Origin: an uncultured Bdellovibrio sp.
Lineage (GTDB): Bacteria > Bdellovibrionota > Bdellovibrionia > Bdellovibrionales > Bdellovibrionaceae
Direction of reading: 5' to 3'
DNA: 7,448 bases
Assembly: GCA_946482355.1 (NCBI GenBank)
Contig: CAMLRE010000097.1
Coordinates: 1 to 7,448, forward strand
Below the pieces are notes generated by a model that searched no databases, was not told the origin of the DNA, and saw nothing but the letters and a program-made list of their open reading frames with translations. A program made the translations under genes and the position numbers. Shown here one piece after another: positions 1-5,242 of the stretch. Position 1 is the stretch's first letter; each line of letters begins with the position of its first letter.

Positions 1-1
1 G

Positions 2-388
2 GATAATAAAATAGGTTTAGATTCTTCAAAAGAATTTGTTGGGGTTACGGCTCAAAATTTACAAACAGCAATTCCCGAAGCAGTTACGGAAGAAACAAAC
101 GGAAAATTAAAAGGTTATTTGACGATCAACACTACACCAGTTCTGTGGACGCTCGTAAACGCTGTGAAACAGCTTTATAAGCAGGTGATGGAGCGTTTCG
201 AAACTCATGATCGTCAAATAGCTTCAATTGTTGCATCGAAGGCCGATAAAGCGGAGATCGAAATGTTGAAACAAAAAGTAGCTGAGGTAGACGCTTTAAA
301 ATCGAAATCGGACAAGCTTGAAGCTGAAAACGCTGCCCTTAAATCTTACCTCTGCAGCAAAGACCCGGCTGCGCCAATTTGTAAATAG
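2..388 (+). CDS. C-terminal part of an S74 (endosialidase chaperone) domain tail-fibre-like protein, 5' end outside window
   Basis: The reading frame is open from base 2 to a TAG at 386-388, so this is the last 128 codons of a longer gene. The TTG at 119 is an internal leucine codon, not a start. The visible part reads EFVGVTAQNLQTAIPEAV, then a stretch ending LWTLVNAVKQLYKQV. This is the end of the S74 intramolecular chaperone domain, where consensus members have G-hydrophobic-A-Q-(E/N), then P-E-(A/V)-V, and finally a helix with 'L..A.K.L'. A charged heptad-type coiled coil follows (roughly DRQIAS to AENAAL), with a short tail containing two cysteines (YLCSKDPAAPICK). In this family the domain trimerises the upstream fibre and is then cut off by a Ser/Lys dyad, which would lie outside the window. 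Similar domains occur on phage tail spikes and on large surface proteins of Bdellovibrio; which of these this is cannot be told here. Confidence 0.8.
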   Translation, partial: DNKIGLDSSKEFVGVTAQNLQTAIPEAVTEETNGKLKGYLTINTTPVLWTLVNAVKQLYKQVMERFETHDRQIASIVASKADKAEIEMLKQKVAEVDALKSKSDKLEAENAALKSYLCSKDPAAPICK

Positions 389-490
389 GCTAACGTAAAC
401 GCTTTTGACCAAAGAATAGGTCGGTTGTCCAACCTCAATTAAAAATAGTTCGTTTTTTAAAGACTTGAGAAGAAATTTTTTCGACGAAAA

Positions 491-567
491 TGGTGATTCC
501 GGCACGATTCGAACGTGCGACCCTCTCCTTAGAAGGGAGATGCTCTATCCAGCTGAGCTACGGAACC
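491..567 (-). tRNA. tRNA-Arg (anticodon TCT)
   Basis: The complement folds as a complete 77-base cloverleaf. The acceptor GGTTCCG pairs with CGGAATC with one G-U pair. The D arm contains GCTCAGCTGGATAGAGC. The anticodon stem is TCTCC/GGAGA around the loop CTTCTAA, giving anticodon TCT at 531-533. The variable loop is short (5 nt), and the T arm has GCACG/CGTGC around TTCGAAT. Discriminator A is followed by an encoded CCA (491-493). It reads AGA arginine codons. It lies between an S74 gene on the other strand and the NTR-like gene on the same strand. Confidence 0.96.
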
Positions 568-583
568 TCCGGTCAAAAACGAA

Positions 584-611
584 ACTGTAAAGCTCGGTAA
601 GAAACTAACAA
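584..611 (-). promoter_or_regulatory. Possible promoter of the tRNA-Arg gene
   Basis: On the minus strand TTGTTA (606-611) and TACAGT (584-589) are separated by 16 nt, each matching the sigma-70 consensus at four of six positions. Transcription would begin about 10 nt before the mature tRNA 5' end at 567, a sensible leader length. This is a weak match. Read-through from the gene at 656-1546, on the same strand with no clear terminator between, is the alternative. Confidence 0.35.
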
Positions 612-655
612 ATTGGGGGCAGAATGTTAAGCTCTTTTAAAAGCCTTAATGCAAA

Positions 656-1546
656 TTATTTCACCACTTCTAACGGTTTACCTAAATTTAAAGCGCAAAA
701 TGACTGCGTTTGATGCGCTAAAAAGGGCTGACCACTGTCGGTCATCGGGTTTCCGGTAAGGTCAGTGAAGCGGCTAAAGCTTGGACCACCAAATTGTAAA
801 TTCTTGCGAATATCGACTTGCATACTCCAGTTCTCAAGAACAAGAGCGGTAAAAGGATCTTTAAGGCGAATCGTAAACAGGTAATTTGATTTATCCAGTT
901 TTTTTACTTCGCTATAAAAGAATAGCTCGTGAACATTCGGGGCCATCGGCGAAAGATCTACCGTCGTTTTAAGAATGGTAGCTTCTTCGCCACGTGAAGG
1001 TGTGGCCGAAACGGCCGTGTCGTAGCGAAAGTTTAGGTTCGAAGCGCTATCAAAAGGAACGGCCATACGGCTCACGATCAGTTGGCACTCGGCGGATTTT
1101 ACAGAAGCCTGCAATTTAAAATCTAAAACATCTTTAAGTTCTTTTTCGTTTAATAGAAACTCTTCACCCAGAAAAATTTGGTATAAACCAGTTTCGTTTT
1201 GTCGAATGCTTGTGGTTGCGCAAGTTAAAGTTTTGTAACCTTCTCCGGTTTTCTGGAACAGTAAAACACCTTTTTCACCGAGCGGAATATTTTCACCATT
1301 GCAGTTTAAGCCATCTTGGCCTTGCACATCGAGATAAACATTGTCGATAGAGCCTTTAAGAACTTTCTCGACGCGCACGCGGGCTTTGCCTTCGGTAAGA
1401 ATGATAGTTTCAACTTTAGCGATAATGACGTCTTTGGGTTGAGCCGCCTGCTGGACATTTGCAAAATCAGCGCAACTGCAGGCGAAAATTTCTTTACAAA
1501 AAAACAGAGAGAAAAACAGAGTGGTCAATCCAAGTTTGAAAGCCAT
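656..1546 (-). CDS. Secreted protein with N-terminal TIMP/NTR-like domain
   Basis: The 296-residue product starts with a Sec signal peptide (about 1-22, hydrophobic LTTLFFSLFF, ending IFA). The mature protein would begin directly with Cys23-Ser-Cys25. A free N-terminal Cys-x-Cys is the hallmark of TIMPs and related netrin modules. The next ~90 residues keep the same plan: DVIIAKV strand, KVLKG turn, Cys82 in a loop, a GEKGVLLF strand and TLTC with Cys109. By analogy the disulfides would be Cys23-Cys82 and Cys25-Cys109. The C-terminal half (about 150-296) has a separate Cys pair (154 and 284) and a beta-rich composition I do not recognise. The ATG at 1544-1546 is supported by AAGGAG at 1556-1561, nine bases upstream. 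It is transcribed divergently from the cytochrome-barrel gene. Eukaryotic TIMPs inhibit metalloproteases; whether bacterial NTR-like proteins do is not established, so no function is assigned. The fold call comes from motif spacing only. Confidence 0.8.
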   Translation of the reverse strand: MAFKLGLTTLFFSLFFCKEIFACSCADFANVQQAAQPKDVIIAKVETIILTEGKARVRVEKVLKGSIDNVYLDVQGQDGLNCNGENIPLGEKGVLLFQKTGEGYKTLTCATTSIRQNETGLYQIFLGEEFLLNEKELKDVLDFKLQASVKSAECQLIVSRMAVPFDSASNLNFRYDTAVSATPSRGEEATILKTTVDLSPMAPNVHELFFYSEVKKLDKSNYLFTIRLKDPFTALVLENWSMQVDIRKNLQFGGPSFSRFTDLTGNPMTDSGQPFLAHQTQSFCALNLGKPLEVVK

Positions 1547-1555
1547 AGATTCATG

Positions 1556-1561
1556 CTCCTT
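1556..1561 (-). promoter_or_regulatory. Ribosome binding site of the NTR-like gene
   Basis: AAGGAG on the minus strand lies nine bases before the ATG at 1546. It is a strong Shine-Dalgarno match and fixes the start just ahead of the signal peptide. Confidence 0.75.
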
Positions 1562-1567
1562 TTTTAG

Positions 1568-1580
1568 GGTTGCGACAACC
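1568..1580. repeat. Perfect inverted repeat in the divergent promoter region
   Basis: GGTTG-CGA-CAACC is a 5-bp perfect inverted repeat with a 3-base centre. It lies 22-34 nt upstream of the NTR-like gene start, close to where transcription from the -10 candidate at 1587-1592 would begin. It could be an operator covering the start site or a hairpin at the mRNA 5' end. The short arms mean chance occurrence is possible. Confidence 0.4.
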
Positions 1581-1586
1581 TAGCAG

Positions 1587-1592
1587 ATATTA
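1587..1592 (-). promoter_or_regulatory. Possible -10 element for the NTR-like gene
   Basis: TAATAT on the minus strand matches the sigma-70 -10 consensus at five of six positions. No good -35 is seen 16-18 bases upstream. Transcription would start near 1580, giving a leader of about 34 nt that carries the inverted repeat and the Shine-Dalgarno sequence. Confidence 0.3.
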
Positions 1593-1627
1593 TTCTCGTG
1601 CAAACATTTAATGCCTCTTGTTAGCGG

Positions 1628-1653
1628 TTTACATTCATGACTCTGCTTATCAT
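1628..1653 (+). promoter_or_regulatory. Possible promoter of the cytochrome-barrel gene
   Basis: TTTACA (1628-1633) and TATCAT (1648-1653) resemble -35 and -10 boxes but are only 14 bases apart, shorter than usual. The -10 candidate ends 10 bases before the ATG at 1664, and no Shine-Dalgarno sequence lies between them (only AAGAA). If real, the transcript would be almost leaderless. Weak evidence. Confidence 0.25.
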
Positions 1654-1663
1654 CATTTAAGAA

Positions 1664-2830
1664 ATGCGTTTTTTACTTGTATCGGTTTTTCTGCTTTTGT
1701 CTGGCATCCAAGCTTACGCTTACCCTGATTTTATCGGGTACGGTTACCGCAGTTGCCTTGTCTGTCATGAATCCGGTGGGGGCGGTGGTGCCTTAACTGA
1801 TTACGGTCGTGGTGTTTTCGCTTCAGAAATCGCAGCCAATCCGCTTCGCAAATGGCTTAACGATGAAGAAGCTGCGCAAGTTTCAAATTTCTTAGGCCCG
1901 GTTGAATTTCCGTTCTGGCTTCGCATGGGTTTTAAATACCGTGCTTTAACAGTTGAACGTTCGCCAGGAACAAAACCAAAACGCCAGTATCACTACAACA
2001 TGCAAAATGATTTAAACTTTAATCTTTTTGCCAATGAAGCGCATACTTTAGGTTTAATCACGACAGTGGGTTACGTTGAAAATCCGGTCGCTCTTTACCC
2101 GAATAAAACGGTGAAAGAAGATTCGTACTTATTCTACCGCGAATACTATCTTAAAGCGAATGTCGCTAAAGAATTCTGGTTATATGCTGGTATGATGGAT
2201 AAAGTTTTCGGGATTAAAACCGTAAACCATACAGCCGTTAACCGGGCTCCTTTATCATTGGGGCAAAATGACCAGGTTCATGCGGGCTTAGTGCAGTGGG
2301 CGCGTAAAGACGAAGATGTTTTTCTTCAGTACTGGTTAGGTAACTTACATTTACCAAAAGAAGAACGCCGTCGCGGTGGCAGCATCATGCTAGATAAAAA
2401 ATGGGGCAGCATGCACTCTTGGGGTTTTAGTTATTTGAACGAAGCTAAAGAAGGTGTAAAACAAAATATTTATTCTCTTCATAATAAGATGGGCTTTCGT
2501 GATGGTAATTCATTACTTATGGAAGGTGGTTACCGCGTTGAAACCACTGAGCAAGATGGCGCATCGATTAACAGCAACAGCTATTATATTTTCACGCAGA
2601 ATAATTTAAATTTAGCACGTGGAGTATTTTTTGTTTCAGGTTTAGAGTTATCAAAAAATACAACGGTGTCATCAAATCCAGAAAATTTACGTTGGGATTT
2701 AGGTTTTCTTATTTTCCCGATTCAAAAAGTTGAAGTACGTTTTTCTGGAGTTAACCAAAAAACAATCGGCGCCGAGGACGCAACTAAAGATCAATGGTCA
2801 CTACAATCTCAAATACATTTATCTTTATAG
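1664..2830 (+). CDS. Fused monohaem cytochrome-outer-membrane barrel protein (Cyc2-like architecture)
   Basis: The 388-residue product has a Sec signal peptide (1-19, cleavage after AYA). One c-type haem site follows at once: Cys31, Cys34 and His35 (CLVCH). Next come a run of glycines (38-42) and the motif ALTDYGRGVF (43-52). From about residue 80 to the end the sequence alternates polar and hydrophobic residues with many aromatics (FWLRMGFKY, YLFYREYYLKANV, LQYWLGNL, YIFTQNNLNLARGVFFV), typical of a transmembrane beta-barrel of some 14-16 strands (estimated), ending LSL. Cyc2-type cytochrome-porins have the same order: signal, CxxCH, a short 'LTPFGR'-type segment, then a barrel. In Cyc2 the haem sits in the pore and moves electrons across the outer membrane. 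Here that role is inference, and the barrel is shorter than in typical Cyc2. A barrel with a non-redox haem role remains possible. The start has no clear ribosome site. The last 37 nt overlap the next gene. Confidence 0.75.
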   Translation: MRFLLVSVFLLLSGIQAYAYPDFIGYGYRSCLVCHESGGGGGALTDYGRGVFASEIAANPLRKWLNDEEAAQVSNFLGPVEFPFWLRMGFKYRALTVERSPGTKPKRQYHYNMQNDLNFNLFANEAHTLGLITTVGYVENPVALYPNKTVKEDSYLFYREYYLKANVAKEFWLYAGMMDKVFGIKTVNHTAVNRAPLSLGQNDQVHAGLVQWARKDEDVFLQYWLGNLHLPKEERRRGGSIMLDKKWGSMHSWGFSYLNEAKEGVKQNIYSLHNKMGFRDGNSLLMEGGYRVETTEQDGASINSNSYYIFTQNNLNLARGVFFVSGLELSKNTTVSSNPENLRWDLGFLIFPIQKVEVRFSGVNQKTIGAEDATKDQWSLQSQIHLSL

Positions 2831-3549
2831 TTACAACACTAAGTCTTAGTTTTGCGTTTGCCGCTGATGAAGCTGTGCAAATAAAAAAACAAGAACGCCA
2901 AGAGCTATTAGAGATGGCCAAAGAAGCGCCGACGCAAGTTATGCCACCGGCAGCGCCTCCTGCGGCTGGCAAACAAGTACGACGTGTTGTTCGCCGTAAA
3001 AAAATCGTTCAGGAATCAGAAACAGAACTTTCATCAAAAATCGGAATGAATCTTGGCGCAGTGGCTTGGGGTGAACAAATTTTACTTCAATCAGGTGATG
3101 GCCGTACTGAGAATATTATCGTTGAATACACTGGTCTTGCGTTGGGGTTAGATTACACGCTAAAAGGCGAGTCTGTAGGATGGAATACGGCAGTGAAAGC
3201 ATTGTTTCTTACCGGCAATGCTCAGGCCGAAGGTCAATCGATCTCTTACCAAAATAAAGTCGATGCTATTGCTCCGGTTTTTGTGAGCACGGGTTTACGT
3301 TTTTATCCGCATGAAAAAGTGAACGTTACATTGAATGTGGGCGCTACATTTTACCAATTAAAGCTCGCAGCACCGACTTCAGTCGTTACAAATTACGATT
3401 TTAAATATGCCGACAGCATTCAACCCATCGCTCAATTACAGCTCGGCTGGATGGTTGCAGAAGATTGGATGTTTCAACAAGAAATGTTCGTTAGTGAGAA
3501 AAACGAAGCTTCTGTTGGCTGGATCGTCTCACTCGGATACGTTTTCTAA
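2794..3549 (+). CDS. Small outer-membrane beta-barrel protein with proline- and arginine-rich N-terminal linker
   Basis: The 251-residue product begins with a Sec signal peptide (1-23, FAFA before ADE). A charged helical segment (about 27-45) is followed by a Pro/Ala stretch (PPAAPPAAG, 51-59) and a strongly basic segment (RRVVRRKK, 63-70). From about 80 onward it reads as alternating beta-strands (IGMNLGAVAWG, LALGLDYTL, VNVTLNVGATFYQL, WIVSLGYVF), enough for 8-10 strands. It ends in Phe, as barrel proteins handled by the BAM machinery usually do. ATG 2794 is the only usable start: no later ATG, GTG or TTG in frame precedes the end of the signal peptide. The first 37 nt therefore lie inside the preceding gene, and no strong ribosome site is present, which suggests translational coupling. 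Linker plus small barrel loosely recalls proteins linking the outer membrane to peptidoglycan, but no such binding domain is recognised. Confidence 0.75.
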   Translation: MVTTISNTFIFIVTTLSLSFAFAADEAVQIKKQERQELLEMAKEAPTQVMPPAAPPAAGKQVRRVVRRKKIVQESETELSSKIGMNLGAVAWGEQILLQSGDGRTENIIVEYTGLALGLDYTLKGESVGWNTAVKALFLTGNAQAEGQSISYQNKVDAIAPVFVSTGLRFYPHEKVNVTLNVGATFYQLKLAAPTSVVTNYDFKYADSIQPIAQLQLGWMVAEDWMFQQEMFVSEKNEASVGWIVSLGYVF

Positions 3550-3556
3550 ACTAGTC

Positions 3557-3562
3557 TATACT
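3557..3562 (+). promoter_or_regulatory. Possible -10 element for the cytochrome operon
   Basis: TATACT matches the -10 consensus at five of six positions but has no recognisable -35 at 16-18 bases. Transcription would start near 3569, so the leader would consist almost entirely of the C5/G5 stem described at 3575-3598. Read-through from the preceding gene, ending at 3549, is an alternative. Confidence 0.3.
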
Positions 3563-3574
3563 TTTCAATAAAGA

Positions 3575-3598
3575 CCCCCTTAAACTTAGAGCTGGGGG
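3575..3598 (+). promoter_or_regulatory. Leader hairpin covering the ribosome binding site of the cytochrome gene
   Basis: CCCCC at 3575-3579 can pair with GGGGG at 3594-3598 across a 14-base loop. The G run is the only Shine-Dalgarno-like sequence before ATG 3609, so the stem would block ribosome access. It could act as a switch or simply lower translation. No known riboswitch class is recognised, and five G-C pairs could arise by chance. Confidence 0.4.
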
Positions 3599-3600
3599 AA
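3594..3600 (+). promoter_or_regulatory. Ribosome binding site GGGGGAA of the cytochrome gene
   Basis: GGGGGAA ends eight bases before ATG 3609. It is unusual in being a pure G run rather than AGGAGG. It supports the first ATG over the in-frame ATG at codon 7. The same GGGGGAA precedes the DUF1501 gene. Confidence 0.55.
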
Positions 3601-3608
3601 CGATAACT

Positions 3609-5174
3609 ATGCGTTGTAAACAGACAATGTTTATTTCTTTATTGGCTATTGTTGTAACGTTTGCACAATCCACTCAAGCAGCGAGTAAGCTAACTGACGT
3701 TGAAGTATTCAATCGTTGTTACTTTAAGTTGTTTAAAACGGTTGTGCCTAGAACAGCAAGTTTAGGTAAATCCTTAACCGATGCGATCTACGCAAAAAAG
3801 CTTTCGGGTCCCGCGGCCTGTGCTGTATTGCTTGATCAGTCTGAATTCTTGGATAACGGTATGAAGCGTGGAGCTAAATACACGACTTATCCAGCTTTAA
3901 CTGAAGCCGAAAATAAAAAGTTAATCGCTAACTTTCATAATTTTCACAATACTTGGTTTCAGAAAAAAGCCTTTCTTTTCTCGTCACTTGGAATTGATAT
4001 TTCAACTTATGCGATTAAAGATAATGACGAAGCCTCTTTATATTTCACACGTGCTTTATTCGGAAACAGTGTTCAGGTTAAAACCGTATTCACTGCAACG
4101 AAAACATTACGTGGCTTAAGAGAAGCGCCCGATAAAGCCGCTACATCTCGTTGGAAATCAAAACCAATGAATGTTGTTAACGAAGGTGACTTCGGAACAG
4201 AGAACGGTTTTGTAATGTCGTTCGGTCCGACGGCGTCTCTTTCTTCAATTATCGTAAAAGATGAAGATCTTGTGCCATTCGGAAAATTATATGGTGTTGA
4301 AGAAGCTAAGCCATTAATCGTTCCGACAGTGATTATCAATAGCCAAGCCAATGTGTCAGCAACGATCCGTAACCAGATTTCAATGGCTGTTGCAGCTAAA
4401 AGTAAAGATGTGAATCTATTTGAACACTTAGGTGGTGGCGTTTTAGGTTCGCAAACTTTTTACATGAAAAATACAAATTTAGGTATCGGCCAAATCGCTC
4501 CGGGTGCTAACAACGATAAAGATGATGTTGTTGCCCGCCGCGTTTCAAGCCGCGTATTTGAAGATTTATTATGTCATCAAATGCCGACATTAACTGAAGC
4601 TGATGTGGTGAATGATGTGATTCCAAATTCTCCGCACGGTTTTAGAATCAATGCTTCATGCATGGCTTGCCATTCGTCTTTAGATCCGATGGCGTACACA
4701 ATGAGAAATTTTGCGCCGTACAGAACAGCTGTAAATCATGATAATACAAATTTAACACCAGAACAGCGTGCTAAAGGAACTCCGGTTCTTGGTATCACGC
4801 GCCTTCCGGCGGTTGAAGGTTCAGGCCACTTTGCTTTACAAAAGCCAATGGGTGCTTTGAATTATCGTGATCACACTAATAAATTAATTAAAATTCCGGT
4901 AACAGGCGTAAGTGAATTAGGTGCGCAATTAGCAAATAGCGATGACTTTTATCGTTGTATTGCCAAACGCTATTATAACTTCTTTACCGGTTATGATGTG
5001 AACTTAGCTGAGCGTAATGTTCCTGAAGCGAGCAATACAAAAGAAGCTAAATTTCACCGCGCAAGAGTTTACACACTTGCCGCAAATCTTAAAAAATCTC
5101 AAAGTATGTCTCAAATGATTAAAGAAATCTTCAGCACGGAGGCCTTTGTTTATCGTCAATATTCTCCGCCGTAA
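3609..5174 (+). CDS. Exported monohaem protein with PSCyt3/PSD2-like (DUF1588/DUF1585) C-terminal regions
   Basis: The 521-residue product has a Sec signal peptide (about 1-24, ending STQA). The N-terminal segment LTDVEVFNRCYFKLF resembles the 'LT..EY.NRV...L' opening of PSD family proteins. The middle (about 100-300) is not recognised. A DUF1588-like region then appears: RVFEDLLCHQMP (315-326), followed by Cys351-x-x-Cys354-His355 in CMACHSSLDPMAY, which matches the family core CxxCHxxIDPxGF and is a c-type haem site. A DUF1585-like end follows, with GVSELGAQLANSDDFYRCIAKRYYNFFTGY near the C-terminus. Such proteins are often encoded beside a DUF1501 or DUF1552 partner, as here: the DUF1501 gene starts 68 nt downstream. 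They are presumed periplasmic redox proteins, but substrates are unknown. Planctomycete relatives are usually much larger, so this is a reduced version. Confidence 0.8.
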   Translation: MRCKQTMFISLLAIVVTFAQSTQAASKLTDVEVFNRCYFKLFKTVVPRTASLGKSLTDAIYAKKLSGPAACAVLLDQSEFLDNGMKRGAKYTTYPALTEAENKKLIANFHNFHNTWFQKKAFLFSSLGIDISTYAIKDNDEASLYFTRALFGNSVQVKTVFTATKTLRGLREAPDKAATSRWKSKPMNVVNEGDFGTENGFVMSFGPTASLSSIIVKDEDLVPFGKLYGVEEAKPLIVPTVIINSQANVSATIRNQISMAVAAKSKDVNLFEHLGGGVLGSQTFYMKNTNLGIGQIAPGANNDKDDVVARRVSSRVFEDLLCHQMPTLTEADVVNDVIPNSPHGFRINASCMACHSSLDPMAYTMRNFAPYRTAVNHDNTNLTPEQRAKGTPVLGITRLPAVEGSGHFALQKPMGALNYRDHTNKLIKIPVTGVSELGAQLANSDDFYRCIAKRYYNFFTGYDVNLAERNVPEASNTKEAKFHRARVYTLAANLKKSQSMSQMIKEIFSTEAFVYRQYSPP

Positions 5175-5196
5175 CAACGGCGCCGCTGGGGAGCGG
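5167..5196 (+). promoter_or_regulatory. Two adjacent hairpins at the cytochrome stop codon
   Basis: The first hairpin is CGCCGT-AACA-ACGGCG (5167-5182), six perfect pairs with a 4-base loop, and it includes the TAA stop at 5172-5174. The second, CCGCT-GGGG-AGCGG (5183-5196), starts at the next base: five perfect pairs, 4-base loop. No T run follows, so this is not a classic intrinsic terminator. It may be a processing or stability element that sets the ratio of the two products. The local G/C richness stands out from the surrounding AT-leaning sequence. Confidence 0.55.
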
Positions 5197-5231
5197 TAGG
5201 GAATAAGGGGTTGGCGATTAAATAAATAACA

Positions 5232-5238
5232 GGGGGAA
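5232..5238 (+). promoter_or_regulatory. Ribosome binding site GGGGGAA of the DUF1501 gene
   Basis: GGGGGAA ends four bases before ATG 5243 (six bases from the G run). It repeats the site used by the upstream cytochrome gene. It fixes the start nine residues ahead of the Tat motif core. Confidence 0.6.
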
Positions 5239-5242
5239 ATAA

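Noticed and set aside
119..388. A separate 89-codon gene starting with TTG at 119
   Set aside because: The frame stays open to the window start and the upstream codons continue the S74 domain, so the TTG is internal.
423..458. Rho-independent terminator after the S74 gene
   Set aside because: The stem is only GGTT/AACC (up to GGTTG/CAACC with a 2-base loop), and the T run at 453-458 is about 18 bases away.
491..567. tRNA-Arg as an attachment site for an integrated element
   Set aside because: No second copy of the tRNA 3' end and no integrase gene is visible in the window.
627..649. Terminator hairpin after the NTR-like gene (minus strand)
   Set aside because: TTAAG/CTTAA arms with an imperfect interior are weak, and no T run follows on the minus strand.
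1316..1567. Plus-strand open frame opposite the NTR-like gene
   Set aside because: It lies inside the coding region on the other strand, with no recognisable domain; it is a shadow of that gene.
4073..4351. Minus-strand open frame inside the cytochrome gene
   Set aside because: Low-complexity antisense translation of a well-supported gene.
3627..5174. Alternative start of the cytochrome gene at its seventh codon
   Set aside because: The GGGGGAA site is well spaced for ATG 3609, and the first six residues give the basic part of the signal peptide.
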